A DNA stretch of 64,000 nt from assembly GCA_963753135.1 (NCBI GenBank), contig CAVWBA010000006.1, positions 1-64,000 of the forward strand, in the 5' to 3' direction. Shown in pieces: positions 8,949 through 18,024 of this stretch. The notes under the pieces were generated by a model. The model saw nothing but the letters and a program-made list of their open reading frames with translations, did not search any database and was not told the origin of the DNA. A program made the translations under genes and the position numbers. Origin of the DNA: Roseiarcus sp963753135. Lineage in GTDB: Bacteria > Pseudomonadota > Alphaproteobacteria > Rhizobiales > Beijerinckiaceae. Numbering within the stretch: position 1 is the first letter of the stretch; each line of letters begins with the position of its first letter.

Positions 8949-10433
8949 GTGCTTGTCCAATCTCTCGACAATGCCAGGGAACCCTTCGAGCGGATGGCGT
9001 CGCCCGAGGAAGCGGTCGACCGGCTCATTCGCCTGTACAATGAGGCGACCGAAGCTTTGCGGGGCGCGGTCGAGCGCTTTCTCAAGGACGGCGACCCGCC
9101 GTCGGCGGCGACGCGCGCCTTGTTCCACTATCCGGAACTGCGACTGATTTATGCGCCGAACGGCCCAGCTCTCTCCAGCCCGCGCGCATTCGCGAAATTC
9201 AGCGAACCTGGCGTCTACGCGACGACTGTCACGCAGCCGGCGGAATTTCGCGCCTATCTACTCGAGCAGCTTGAGCCGTTGGTCGCGGAATACGGGGCCA
9301 CGATCGAGGTCGGCGTCGGCGCGCAGGAGATTCCCTATCCTTACGTGATCGAAAGTGGCGACGAGCTGACGCGCGGCGGAGGCGCCGACGCGGCGGAGCT
9401 CGCGCGGTTCTTTCCTGTGCCTTCCTTGGCGACCATCGGCGACGAGACCGCGGACGGCGAGTTCGACTTCGGCCCCGAGCGGCCGCTCGCTTTGTTCGAC
9501 GCGCCCCGTACTGATTATTCGCTCCGCCGCCTCGTGCACTATACCGGCTCGGACTGGCGGGCGATGCAGCCCTGGGTGCTTTTGACCAACTATCACCGCT
9601 ATGTCGACCAGTTCGTGCAATGGGGTTTGAAGCAGCTCCATAGCGGAACGGGCGTCGAGAAAGTCGTCCTGCCCGGCAATATCGTCATCGACTCCTCGAT
9701 CGCGCCCGCAGATGCGGAAGCCCGCGTCAGCGCCGTCGCCTGGCATCGGTTCCAGATGCCCGCCTATCATTGCATGCGCGCGGACGGGCGCGGGATCAGT
9801 CTGGTCAACATCGGCGTCGGGCCCTCGAACGCGAAGACGATTACCGACCATATCGCGGTCTTGCGGCCGCATTGCTGGCTGATGGTCGGCCATTGCGCCG
9901 GACTTCGGCAGTCGCAGGTGATTGGCGACTATGTGCTGGCGCACGCCTATCTCAGGCGCGACAACATCCTCGACGAGGCCGTGCCGCTAGAAACGCCGAT
10001 TCCGGCGCTCGCCGAGGTGCAGGTCGCGCTCCAGGAGGCGGTGGCCAAGGTCACAGGCGATCGCGGCGAAGCGCTCAAGCGCCGTTTGCGCACCGGCACG
10101 GTGGTCACCGACGACGACCGCAATTGGGAATTGCGCTGGTCGAAGGAGCGCCGCATCATCAACATTTCGCGCGCGATCGCAGTCGACATGGAATTGGCGA
10201 CGGTGGCCACGCAGGGATTCCGCATGCGCGTGCCCTATGGGACGCTGCTCTGCGTCTCCGACAAACCGCTGCACGGCGAGATCAAATTGCCGGGCGCCGC
10301 CAACGCCTTTTACGAGCGAGCCATTGCTGAGCACCTGCAGATCGGCATTGCGGCGATCGGCCTCCTGCAGAGTCAGGACGACACCCTGCACTCACGCAAG
10401 CTCAGGAGCTTCGACGAACCGCCGTTCCGGTGA
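8949..10433 (+). CDS. amn: AMP nucleosidase
   Basis: Amn splits AMP into adenine and ribose 5-phosphate and helps set adenylate levels in the cytosol. The 494-residue protein has the expected two-part layout. An N-terminal AMP nucleosidase domain (PNGPALSSPRAFAKFSEPGV, PYPYVIESGDE) is followed by a C-terminal nucleoside-phosphorylase-like catalytic domain (VGVGPSNAKTITDHIAVLRP, WLMVGHCAGLRQSQVIGDYV, VDMELATVATQGFR). The start is GTG 8949, backed by GAGGAGG at 8934-8940. The end lies 5 bp from the converging L,D-transpeptidase gene. Confidence 0.96.
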   Translation: MLVQSLDNAREPFERMASPEEAVDRLIRLYNEATEALRGAVERFLKDGDPPSAATRALFHYPELRLIYAPNGPALSSPRAFAKFSEPGVYATTVTQPAEFRAYLLEQLEPLVAEYGATIEVGVGAQEIPYPYVIESGDELTRGGGADAAELARFFPVPSLATIGDETADGEFDFGPERPLALFDAPRTDYSLRRLVHYTGSDWRAMQPWVLLTNYHRYVDQFVQWGLKQLHSGTGVEKVVLPGNIVIDSSIAPADAEARVSAVAWHRFQMPAYHCMRADGRGISLVNIGVGPSNAKTITDHIAVLRPHCWLMVGHCAGLRQSQVIGDYVLAHAYLRRDNILDEAVPLETPIPALAEVQVALQEAVAKVTGDRGEALKRRLRTGTVVTDDDRNWELRWSKERRIINISRAIAVDMELATVATQGFRMRVPYGTLLCVSDKPLHGEIKLPGAANAFYERAIAEHLQIGIAAIGLLQSQDDTLHSRKLRSFDEPPFR

Positions 10434-10437
10434 GGCG

Positions 10438-11061
10438 CTAGCTGATCACCACCACCGGAGTGCCGACGTGCACCCGACCATAGAGGTCGATCGCATCCAA
10501 GTCGCGCATGCGGATGCAGCCCGAGGAGACGTGCCCCCCGATTTCCGACGGCTCGTTGGTGCCGTGGATGCGGATGAGCGTGTCCTTGTTATCCACGAAG
10601 AGATAGAGGGCCCGCGCGCCGAGCGGGTTGTCCCACCGGCCTTCGAGCGGCCCGTGCTGCTTATAGACCTGGAACTGCGGCCAGCGCTCCATGATCGAAG
10701 CCGTTGGCATCCAGGTCGGCCATTCCTTCATCGCTCCGACCTCGGCGCGGCCGGTCCATCCCATATACTCGGCGCCGCTTGCGATGCGGTATTGGACCGC
10801 CTGGCCGTGGGGCAGAATGTAATAGAGATAGTTCGTCGTCGTATTGACGATGATCGTGCCCGGCTTCTCGGTCGTTTGATACTGGACAATGCTGCGGCGG
10901 GTGGGAATCGTCCACTCGTCCGGCTCCGCGAGCGCCATCATCTGCTTGTCGCGCGCCGTGAGCTGCGGATCTGGAAGCCCCGATTGGATGACGGGCGTGC
11001 AGCCGCTCGCCAAAGCCCCCACGCCCAGCACCAGCCCCACAACGACCACATTCGTCTTCAT
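10438..11061 (-). CDS. L,D-transpeptidase (YkuD/ErfK family) lipoprotein
   Basis: A periplasmic enzyme that makes 3-3 peptidoglycan cross-links or attaches proteins to peptidoglycan. The protein begins MKTNVVVVGLVLGVGALASG, followed by Cys21, a lipoprotein signal. The YkuD domain shows TIIVNTTTNYLYYILPHGQA and the catalytic block HGTNEPSEIG-HVSSGCIRMRD, with the active-site Cys in SSGCIRM and the conserved His. At 207 residues it is a minimal single-domain enzyme. ATG 11061 is preferred over upstream in-frame starts because it places the lipobox correctly. Relatives are numerous in Hyphomicrobiales. Confidence 0.95.
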   Translation of the reverse strand: MKTNVVVVGLVLGVGALASGCTPVIQSGLPDPQLTARDKQMMALAEPDEWTIPTRRSIVQYQTTEKPGTIIVNTTTNYLYYILPHGQAVQYRIASGAEYMGWTGRAEVGAMKEWPTWMPTASIMERWPQFQVYKQHGPLEGRWDNPLGARALYLFVDNKDTLIRIHGTNEPSEIGGHVSSGCIRMRDLDAIDLYGRVHVGTPVVVIS

Positions 11062-11338
11062 CGCCGCCCCGTCGATCTCGCCGCTAACGATTTGCTTACC
11101 ATAAAACTTATCGGTTTCAGGAAGGTTACCAAACGGAAGCGTCGGCGTCCGTTCACGAAACCGCGAGCCCGCCTGGAGGTTTCCCCGTCCAGCTTTCGCC
11201 ACAAAGGCTTCTACCAAACCCGCCGGTCAAGTCCAACCAATTGTCGCAAGGTCCTTTGCTGAAAGCTACCTACTGAGGCAAAAATGCGACAATCGAGCAA
11301 ATGTTCCCGCTACACTCCTAACCCTAACGGAAGTGACA

Positions 11339-12157
11339 ATGACCCAATGGCCGGCGCGCCTCGTCCTGGTCGGGGCGGGGAAGATGGGGGGAGCGATGGC
11401 GCAGGGCTGGCTCGCCGCCGGACTCTCCGCCTCCTCGCTGACTATTCTCGAACCCAATCCGTCGCAGGAGATCGCTTCGCTCTCGGCGGAGCGGGGCGTT
11501 GCGCTCAACCCCCGCGTCGCGGCCCCGCCCCCGGAGATGCTGGTGCTGGCGGTCAAGCCACAAAGCCTCGATCAGGTCGCGCCAGAGATCGCCGCGCTTG
11601 CCGCAGAGCGCACGCTGGTGCTCTCCATCATTGCGGGCAAGACCATCGCCAATCTGATGGCGCGACTTCCTCGGGCGCACGCGGTCGTGCGGGCAATGCC
11701 TAACACGCCAGCCGCGATTGGCCGCGGGATCACCGCAGCTTTCGCCAATGCGCACGTCAACGAAGAGCAACAGCGCTGGTGCGAGCGCCTGCTCAACGCG
11801 GTCGGAGCGTTCTTTTGGCTTGATGACGAGGACGCGATCGATGCGGTGACCGCGATTTCCGGATCGGGGCCCGCTTATGTGTTTGCCCTGACCGAAGCGC
11901 TCGCCGCCGCCGGCGAGAGACTTGGGCTCTCAGCGGACTTGTCCGCCAAGTTGGCTCGGGGCACAGTCGAAGGCGCAGCGGAGCTCATGCGCCGCGAAAG
12001 CGCGACTTCGCCAGCGACTCTACGCCGCAACGTCACCTCCCCAGGCGGCACCACCGCGGCCGCGCTCGCTGTGCTTGAGGACGCCAAAGGGCTTAACGAT
12101 CTTCTGGCGCGGGCGACCGCCGCAGCCCGCGCCCGCGCGGCGGAGATGGCAGGTTAA
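11339..12157 (+). CDS. proC: Pyrroline-5-carboxylate reductase
   Basis: ProC reduces 1-pyrroline-5-carboxylate to L-proline with NAD(P)H, the last step of proline synthesis. The 272-residue protein has an N-terminal Rossmann fold with LVLVGAGKMGGAMAQGWL, the block LVLAVKPQSLDQV, RAMPNTPAAIGRGIT, and the conserved C-terminal dimerisation region with ISGSGPAYVFALTEAL and RNVTSPGGTTAAAL. The length and all blocks are normal. A GTG two codons upstream of ATG 11339 is also possible. The next gene is a frameshifted TetR regulator. Confidence 0.96.
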   Translation: MTQWPARLVLVGAGKMGGAMAQGWLAAGLSASSLTILEPNPSQEIASLSAERGVALNPRVAAPPPEMLVLAVKPQSLDQVAPEIAALAAERTLVLSIIAGKTIANLMARLPRAHAVVRAMPNTPAAIGRGITAAFANAHVNEEQQRWCERLLNAVGAFFWLDDEDAIDAVTAISGSGPAYVFALTEALAAAGERLGLSADLSAKLARGTVEGAAELMRRESATSPATLRRNVTSPGGTTAAALAVLEDAKGLNDLLARATAAARARAAEMAG

Positions 12158-12225
12158 GGGGCTTGCTTGGCGGCGGACAGCTGAGCGCCTACATTGGGTT
12201 GAAAACCAGCACCGAGGAGCGCGCC

Positions 12226-12955
12226 ATGGCGACGAGACCGAAAAGTGAGGGCAAGTCGGAGCCTACCGATATCCGCGGCAAAATCGTCGACGCCTTGATG
12301 GAGCTCGCCGCCGAGCGGCGCTTCGAGGACATCTCGGTGCGCGACATTTGCAAGGGCGCCGGCGTTTCTTTAGCCGATTTCCGGGACGCCTTCCCTTCCA
12401 AGGGGGCGGTGCTCGCCGGTTTCACACGCCGCATCGATCGCATCGTTCTTGCGCAAGACGATGGAGAGGTCGCGGATGAAAACCCGCGTGAGCGGCTGTT
12501 CGACGTGTCTCATGCGCCGTCTGGAAGCGATGGCGCCCTACCGGGAAGGCCTACGCGAGGTCGCCGCCTGGCTCCGGCGCGAGCCTGCCGCGGCGTTGGC
12601 GATGAATCAGGTCGCGCTATCCTCGATGCGCTTCATGCTCGAGGCGGCCGGGATCGAAGCGGAAGGCGCGTCCGGCGCGATCAAGCTTCAGGGGCTGACG
12701 CTCGCGTGGGGGCGCGTCCTCCAGACTTGGCTCGACGATGACGATCCCGCCCTGTCCAAGACCATGGCGGAACTCGATCGTGTGCTGACACGCGGCGAGC
12801 GGGCGGTCGCCGGCCTCGACCGGGTGAGCGCGCTGGCCAGTCCGTTTAGCGCGCTCGCGAAAGCGGCCTTCGACGCGGGCCGCCGAGCACGAAGAGGCGG
12901 AAGCCGCCCGTCCCGGAAGGACGAGGCGCGCGACGAGGACGTGACGACTCTCTGA
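12226..12955 (+). pseudogene. TetR-family transcriptional regulator with a single frameshift
   Basis: The N-terminal helix-turn-helix is intact: IRGKIVDALMELAAERRFED, then ISVRDICKGAGVSLADFRDA and FPSKGAVLAGFTRRID. After ENPRERLFDV the reading frame shifts by one base at about 12508-12511. The C-terminal ligand-binding half then continues in the next frame: LMRRLEAMAPYREGLREVAA through AELDRVLTRGERAVAG to 12955. Removing a single T restores one continuous protein of about 242 residues. It is either a recent pseudogene or a sequencing indel. It is co-oriented with proC and the LysE exporter and might have regulated the latter. Confidence 0.8.
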
Positions 12956-12989
12956 TCGCCGAGCGCATTTTTTTGGGCGGAGATCGGCG

Positions 12990-13595
12990 CTGAACATTCA
13001 TCCTGAAATCCTTTGGGCGCTGGCCACGTTCGCCTTCGTCGCCGGAGTCACGCCCGGGCCGAACAATCTGATGTTGATGACGTCGGGCGTGAAATACGGC
13101 TTGGGGCGCACCGTGCCTCATCTGGCTGGCGTGATCCTGGGCTTCGGGATGATGATCGCGCTGGTCGGCCTTGGGCTCGACATCCTATTCGAGCGCTTTC
13201 CGCAAATCCTGCCGATCATGCGGGTCGCCGGCTCGATTTATATGGTGTGGCTCGCGCTCAAAATTGCGCTCGCGAAGCCCATCGGCGAGGTCGAAGCCGG
13301 CGGACGGCCGATCGGGTTTTTCGCCGCGGCGGGCTTTCAGTGGGTCAATCCCAAGGCTTGGGTGATGGCGTTGAGCGCGCTCGCGGCTTATGCGGGCGTC
13401 GTCGACGGCTATACAAGCAGCGTCTTTTTCATCGCCGCGCTTTGCGCCTTGATCGCGATTCCATGCAGCGGCGCCTGGTTGCTGTTCGGCGCCTCGCTCA
13501 GCCGCCTGCTTAAGGATCCGCGGGTGATCCGGCCGTTCAACTGGACGATGGCGGCATTGCTGGTCGCCTCGATTGCGCCGACCCTATTCGAATAG
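12990..13595 (+). CDS. LysE/RhtB-family amino-acid exporter
   Basis: An inner-membrane exporter of the LysE superfamily, whose members export amino acids or homoserine lactones. The protein has about six membrane segments and the family hallmark near the N-terminus, VTPGPNNLMLMTSGVKYGLG. GFQWVNPKAWVMALSALAAY, another typical block, lies mid-protein. The conserved N-terminus is only complete if translation begins at CTG 12990, preceded by GGGCGGAGAT; no ATG, GTG or TTG exists in frame upstream of the hallmark. The first ATG (about 13065) would delete the first membrane helix and the signature. The substrate is not predictable. Confidence 0.85.
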   Translation: MNIHPEILWALATFAFVAGVTPGPNNLMLMTSGVKYGLGRTVPHLAGVILGFGMMIALVGLGLDILFERFPQILPIMRVAGSIYMVWLALKIALAKPIGEVEAGGRPIGFFAAAGFQWVNPKAWVMALSALAAYAGVVDGYTSSVFFIAALCALIAIPCSGAWLLFGASLSRLLKDPRVIRPFNWTMAALLVASIAPTLFE

Positions 13596-13917
13596 GGTTT
13601 AGAGCAAGCTGCGTATTGACGGTCACGCGAGGACCTCAGGTGGCCCAGGGGACGCGGCGATCAAGGAGTCATAGGGCGTCGCGCTTCATCTCTGGATCGC
13701 AAAGCCTGGGAGTCGCGCCCGCGATGACGACGCCACCCAAACGAAAGCCTGACCAGCAGCCAACGCCATAGGCAATCTTCTGTCGATAGCGAATGAACTT
13801 GTCCGGTTTTGGTAGCGCGTGAATTGCTCGCTTCTTCTGGCTCTGTTCTCCTGTGGACACGTGGGCGAGGCGGAGCGTCGTCCACATGTCCACGGGTCCG
13901 GCGCGAGCTGAGCCGAC
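13596..13917. other. Intergenic stretch with a degraded REP-like element
   Basis: No gene is supported. Around 13625-13720 the sequence resembles the REP-like element found at 16949-17083 and 39249-39340 (GACGCGGCGATC, GGGCGTCG, CTCTGGATCGC and a GCGATGACG end) but is worn. The rest shows no recognised motif. Confidence 0.4.
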
Positions 13918-14224
13918 TTAAGCTGCGCGGCGGGTCTCTGTGAGTCGTCCTTTCTCGTCGTGTCGGCCGATCCAGCGCGGCCCGTGGAAGACGGCGTGGG
14001 AGCCGACACGCTCTTCCGACATCCAAGGATAGCAGGCGTGAATATCGGCGATAACCGCAATCGTGAGCTCAAAATCCTCGGGCCAGTTGGGGATCCGCGG
14101 CGAATATTGGGTGAGCGTAAGCGCCCCAGCCAGTCTCATATGCCATCGCATAACCCGATAGCGATAGCGTCGCCGCAGCCGCGCCGGCGCCAGCAAGAAA
14201 CCGGCGCCTCGTCAGATGAACCAT
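13918..14224 (-). pseudogene. Tat-exported metallophosphoesterase, N-terminal remnant
   Basis: From ATG 14224 on the minus strand the frame reads LTRRRFLAGAGAAATLSLSG, a twin-arginine signal peptide. A frameshift near 14110 then gives NWPEDFELTIAVIADIHACY followed by PWMSEERV. The ADIHA block is the first metal-binding motif of calcineurin-like metallophosphoesterases (D-x-H). The remainder of the family (GDxxxxGD, GNHE motifs) is missing and the frame stops at 13918. This is a frameshifted and truncated remnant. Confidence 0.6.
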
Positions 14225-14262
14225 CGGTTGCGCTCGCCTCAGGCGCTCGTTCGCGGCGGCTT

Positions 14263-14487
14263 TTACGCGTCAGTCCCAGCTTGAGCCAGCGCGCCAGCAG
14301 GCGGAAGCAGATAGAACTCGCCCCGCTCGAGCGATTCGATCATATCCGGCTCAAAGCCTTCCGTCGGCAGTCTCAGCGCCTCGGCGACCGCGGCGAGGCC
14401 AATATCGCGATAGATGCGGGTGAGAACGCTGAGGGCCTTGCGTTCGCCGCCGGCGTCAGGGATGAACTGAAAACGATCGTCGCCCAT
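14263..14487 (-). CDS. Small conserved-looking protein of unknown function
   Basis: A 74-residue reading frame starting MGDDRFQFIPDAGGERKALS with GGAG about 15 bases upstream. It has a regular amphipathic composition (VLTRIYRDIGLAAVAEALRL) typical of a real small soluble protein. Codon use matches the neighbourhood, with G/C in third positions. No domain is recognised. An alternative start lies nine codons upstream at 14514. It lies just upstream of the metallophosphoesterase remnant on the same strand. Its reality rests on composition only. Confidence 0.45.
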   Translation of the reverse strand: MGDDRFQFIPDAGGERKALSVLTRIYRDIGLAAVAEALRLPTEGFEPDMIESLERGEFYLLPPAGALAQAGTDA

Positions 14488-14797
14488 GGACTGATTGTAC
14501 TCCGCCACTCGCAAGCCTTGGCGCCAGAGCGCCCGGATTAGGAGGCTGAGTGAAAGGGCTTAATAGCGAATTAATGGCGTGATCGAGGTTTTCGCTTTGA
14601 TCCGCCCGCGGGCCGCCGCGTTTCGACCACAAAGCGCTGGACCTCACCTTTATGTGAATGCGGTTGCGTCGACCGGCCCACGCCTCGCGGGGAATAGTGG
14701 GACTACAAGCGGCGACTGTTGTCGCGTTGCCGGCCGGTACGGGCTATGACTCGGCGCGTCCGGTTAGATCCGGGGCTACACGGAGACGATTGGGAGC

Positions 14798-16585
14798 ATG
14801 CGCCGGGCCGTGGCGTGGGGTTTAGCCCTCGCGTTATTCGTTGCGCTGGCGGCGTGCGGTTTCATGCGCTGGCCGTTGTCCGCCGCGAAGGTCGGAGACA
14901 GTCTCAACGCCGCATTCGGCGCTTCGCCGCGTCTCCATTGGAGCGCTCCCCAGACGGCCTCCTTTTCCGCGTTCCCGTGGCCGAGCGTGCAGATCGCCGA
15001 AGCCCGGCTCGACGACGCTTACGGCGTTAATCTTCTCTCGGCGCCGGCGGCGCGCCTGAACCTCTCGCTGGTCGACCTTCTGCGCGGACGCTTCATTCCC
15101 ACGGGCGCCATCCTTGTCAGCCCGACGGTCACCATCGACATCGACCGGCCGCCGTTTGCCGGGGCGGGCGGGGAATCGCCCGGACCCGCGAGCATTGCGA
15201 GAGCCCTGGCGCCTTTGGCCAGCTTAAGTCTATCGAACGGGGTTTTGCGCCTCCTCAGCGCCAAGCGCGGCCTCGACACGCGGATCGACAACGTTCGGGG
15301 CCGCCTTGACGGACTGACGGTCGGCGACCAACTGCGCTTCAACCTGTCGGCCGTGTGGCGGAAGACGCCCATCACGATCGCCGGCGTGCTCAACGATCCG
15401 GAAAGCGCGGCGAAGGGCGCGCCGAGTCCGATCGTATTCGCGCTCAACTCGCCCTTGGGCAAGGTTGCGTTCGGCGGCTCGTTCCAGCTCACAGACAGGC
15501 CCGGCGCTGATGGCGATCTGACTGTGTCCATCCCCTCGATCGCCGCCTTGGCGTCTTTCCTCGACGCTCGCCAGCCATCGGTGCTTGTCGCCGACGACAT
15601 TGCGATCGCGGCGAAGGTCAAGGGAACGGCGGATTCCTTAACCTTGGGCGACGCGACGTTGACCAGCGCCGGGCAGACGCTCGAAGGCGCGCTTGCGATC
15701 AGCGACGCCGGCGGGCGCCCAGCCGTCTCGGGCACGCTCGCCGCCGAAACGCTGGCGCTTAAGCCGCTGCTTGGACCGCCGGAGCGTGTCCTGGACCCAT
15801 CGGGCGGGTGGAGCACGAAGCCCTTCGGGTTTGCGCCTCTGCGCAGCTTCGACCTCGACCTGCGTTTGTCCGCCGCCCATCTCGACGTCTACGGCCTCAA
15901 GCTCGCCGACGCCGCTGCATCCGCAATCGTGGCGGAGGGCAAGCTCAGCGCGACATTGTTGGAGGCTGCTGCTTATGGCGGCCGCCTCGAGGGCGAATTG
16001 GGCGCGGACTACGCTGGGCGAGACCTCGAATTGAGCGCGCGTGGCGAGCTCACGGACGCCGATCTCGGCGCCGCGATCGCCGATTTCGCCCCCCCGATCG
16101 TCATGGGGACCGGCGGGGTCAGATTCGCTCTGGAGGCCTCCGGCGCTTCGCCCGCCGCCGCGATCGCGAGCCTGACCGGCACAGCCTCGCTCGAGGCGGA
16201 GGATGGCTCCATTCTCGGCGTCAACCTGGAGGAGGCGCTACGCCGCAGCCGTCGCCGGCCCATCGACGTCGAGCGAGACATGCGCATCGGCGGCACCGCG
16301 TTCGACAGGCTTGACGTTTCGTTAGCGCTCCGCGAGGGCCGCGCTCAGGTCCAACGCGGCGCCATGGCCAGCCCCGGCGTGAAGGCCGGGTTGAACGGGG
16401 TCATCGATCTTAGCGGCCAGAGCTGGGCATTGCAGGTCGATGCGATCCAGGCGGACGCCGCCGGCGAGGCGTCTCAGGACGCCGCCCATCTGAGCCTCGA
16501 TATATCCGGTCCCTGGTCTCAGCCGACGATCCGCGCGACCGGCGACGCACCAACCGGGCCTGTCGGGGACCCGCTGTCCCACTGA
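14798..16585 (+). CDS. AsmA-family outer-membrane-assembly-like protein
   Basis: A 595-residue protein with one N-terminal membrane anchor (MRRAVAWGLALALFVALAAC) and a large periplasmic region rich in beta strands, as in AsmA/TamB-like proteins that help deliver phospholipids to the outer membrane. The conserved N-terminal region has LLSAPAARLNLSLVDLLRGR and FIPTGAILVSPTVTIDI. The C-terminal AsmA domain has LAGxA-type blocks: IASLTGTASLEAEDGSILGV, NLEEALRRSRRRPIDVERDM and FDRLDVSLALREG. It is monocistronic as far as can be seen. Copy C of the AT-rich repeat follows about 105 bp after its stop. Confidence 0.88.
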   Translation: MRRAVAWGLALALFVALAACGFMRWPLSAAKVGDSLNAAFGASPRLHWSAPQTASFSAFPWPSVQIAEARLDDAYGVNLLSAPAARLNLSLVDLLRGRFIPTGAILVSPTVTIDIDRPPFAGAGGESPGPASIARALAPLASLSLSNGVLRLLSAKRGLDTRIDNVRGRLDGLTVGDQLRFNLSAVWRKTPITIAGVLNDPESAAKGAPSPIVFALNSPLGKVAFGGSFQLTDRPGADGDLTVSIPSIAALASFLDARQPSVLVADDIAIAAKVKGTADSLTLGDATLTSAGQTLEGALAISDAGGRPAVSGTLAAETLALKPLLGPPERVLDPSGGWSTKPFGFAPLRSFDLDLRLSAAHLDVYGLKLADAAASAIVAEGKLSATLLEAAAYGGRLEGELGADYAGRDLELSARGELTDADLGAAIADFAPPIVMGTGGVRFALEASGASPAAAIASLTGTASLEAEDGSILGVNLEEALRRSRRRPIDVERDMRIGGTAFDRLDVSLALREGRAQVQRGAMASPGVKAGLNGVIDLSGQSWALQVDAIQADAAGEASQDAAHLSLDISGPWSQPTIRATGDAPTGPVGDPLSH

Positions 16586-16690
16586 GCGCCGCAGGAGGGC
16601 GCTCGACAGCGCAGTCTGCGCCCTGCGCATAGCACATTGCAAATTTGTCCAAATAAAGTCAAGAAAAAAGGTTTTTATTTCCTTTGACTT

Positions 16691-16749
16691 GTTTGGTTTT
16701 CTTTGGCGGAATCTGGACTTTTCAAAGGGTTGCGGCGAATCCAAATAAC
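16691..16749 (+). repeat. Dispersed AT-rich intergenic repeat, copy C
   Basis: Shares with copies A (4132-4210) and B (37779-37860) the blocks CGGAATC, GGACTTTTCAA, AGGGTTGCGGC and CCAAATAA in the same order and spacing. It lacks the upstream GTAAGCGCYAGTAAA block of A and B, so it is the shortest copy. It is intergenic. Confidence 0.65.
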
Positions 16750-16948
16750 TTTTTTCTTAACCTCCTGCCCCGCGCTTCGATATGCGTCGCTGTCATGGCT
16801 GGCGCGGCGGGCTGATTGGCGATGGTGGAACGGCCTCATTCATCTGGAAGCCATTCTACTCGCGATTTCGGCTTTCCGGAAGACTTTGTTCAAAAATCCG
16901 CCGCCCGCGCCTCGCGCGGCCTAAAGCCGGACGCCTTCGGGTGGAATT

Positions 16949-17083
16949 GTCATCGCGAGGAGCCGTAGGGCGTCGAAAGACGCCCGTCCTTCCGGACGGG
17001 CTATGGCGACGCGGCGATCCAGGAGCCGCGGGGCGCCCTACGTTCTCCTGGATGGCTTCGCTTCGCTCGCAATGACGGGCCTG
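16949..17083. repeat. REP-like palindromic intergenic element
   Basis: The segment begins GTCATCGCGAGGAGC and ends GCTTCGCTCGCAATGACGG, so its ends are inverted repeats. Inside are GCGATCCAGGAGC and CTCCTGGATGGC, a second inverted pair, and a hairpin GGGCGTC/GACGCCC. This architecture is typical of mobile REP elements scattered between genes in Hyphomicrobiales. Related copies are at 39249-39340 and, degraded, near 13625-13720. Confidence 0.7.
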
Positions 17084-17105
17084 GTTCGACCCATCGCCTC
17101 GCCAC

Positions 17106-17318
17106 CTATTCCTCGTCCTCGCCCTCGGGCCGATCGAAGCGCCCGTCCTTGGCTTTCTCTTCCCATTTGGGGTCGCCGAGCTGAGCGTTGATGGGCATGT
17201 CGTGAGCCCGTCTCTCCTGCTCGATCTTGGCTTTGAGCTCGCTCAACTCTTCCTCCAATTGCTTGAGCGATTTGGAGAAGTCCTCGCCGGCCGGCTTCTC
17301 AGGGTCTGGTCCCGCCAT
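17106..17318 (-). CDS. Small acidic coiled-coil protein, unknown function
   Basis: A 70-residue, highly charged protein. The middle (DFSKSLKQLEEELSELKAKI) has heptad-like leucine spacing and is predicted to form a coiled coil. The C-terminus is acidic (RFDRPEGEDEE). It lies 99 bp downstream of the next gene on the same strand. Upstream of the start GGAGG is visible on the minus strand. No family is recognised, but composition and the ribosome-binding site support a real gene. Confidence 0.7.
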   Translation of the reverse strand: MAGPDPEKPAGEDFSKSLKQLEEELSELKAKIEQERRAHDMPINAQLGDPKWEEKAKDGRFDRPEGEDEE

Positions 17319-17417
17319 GTTTCAACCTCCGTAAAAGCGCTCTTCACCATAAAGCGCCGGGCCGATGAACAGGTTCCGAGCCCCGCCATCGCGCCCCGCG
17401 AAGCGCTTCGGCGGGCT

Positions 17418-17930
17418 CTAGACCGCCGGCGCAGGGACGCCGAGCGCCTCAGCGATATGAGCGACCGTCGCCTTTTCCGTTTCGCTGACCTGCGTCCCGC
17501 CGAAGCCGAGGAAGCCGCCTTCCGGCGCGGCTTCGGCGACCGACTTGGCGACGCCCGCGAGCCAGGTCTTGAACGGCGCGGCGTCCACTCCACCCTTGGC
17601 GTCGAGCACGGCGGAGGCGGCCTTCACGGCCTCGAGAGCCTTCGAAACGATTTCGGCCGGCGTTTTCGCGCCGGTAATCGCGGTCTTCACCCCGTCTTGA
17701 GCGAGCCCGCGCCCTTCCGACGTCTCAAACTCGCTGGCGATCGCCTTGACCAGCGCATCCGCGTTCGGATCGGTCGTGGCCTGGATGAGGGCCCGCGCGC
17801 TCGCCATGCTCTCCCTCATCATCCCGATGAGGCCGCTCGGGTCGGCGGCGGAAACGGCGACGCCCGCGATGAGCGGACTTTGCAACAGAAGCTTCCATTC
17901 ATCCGGAGTGAAATCAGCTTTTGTCGCCAC
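17418..17930 (-). CDS. Conserved protein of unknown function (about 170 residues)
   Basis: The protein starts at GTG 17930 (VATKADFTPDEWKLLLQSPL) with a strong GGGAGG ribosome-binding site. Upstream in-frame codons are less likely. It is Ala-rich and mostly helical (LIGMMRESMASARALIQATT, EIVSKALEAVKAASAVLDA), with a Gly-rich stretch EGGFLGFGGTQVS before a final helix. No catalytic motif or membrane segment was seen. A protein opening with ADFTPDEWK is, to my recollection, widespread but uncharacterised. It is probably cytosolic and may be co-transcribed with the coiled-coil gene downstream. Confidence 0.75.
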   Translation of the reverse strand: MATKADFTPDEWKLLLQSPLIAGVAVSAADPSGLIGMMRESMASARALIQATTDPNADALVKAIASEFETSEGRGLAQDGVKTAITGAKTPAEIVSKALEAVKAASAVLDAKGGVDAAPFKTWLAGVAKSVAEAAPEGGFLGFGGTQVSETEKATVAHIAEALGVPAPAV

Positions 17931-18024
17931 GCCCGCCTCCCCTGGTTTGCCAAGGCTCGCGAGCATGTCCGAGAACCGTGACGGTTTTGCGTCGCGCTCC
18001 GCCCCTTCCCAGGCCGGCCTTTAG

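Larger units (their letters stand above)
16586..17105. other. Intergenic stretch carrying two repeat elements
   Basis: No gene is supported. It holds a GGGCGCTC-type short inverted repeat just after the asmA-like stop and an AAGTCAA/TTGACTT inverted repeat near 16655-16690. Copy C of the AT-rich repeat is at 16691-16749 and a REP-like element at 16949-17083. Confidence 0.5.

Noticed and set aside
10237..11262. 341-codon plus-strand frame over the end of amn and the L,D-transpeptidase
   Set aside because: It overlaps amn in a different frame and is antisense to the transpeptidase, which has full catalytic motifs.
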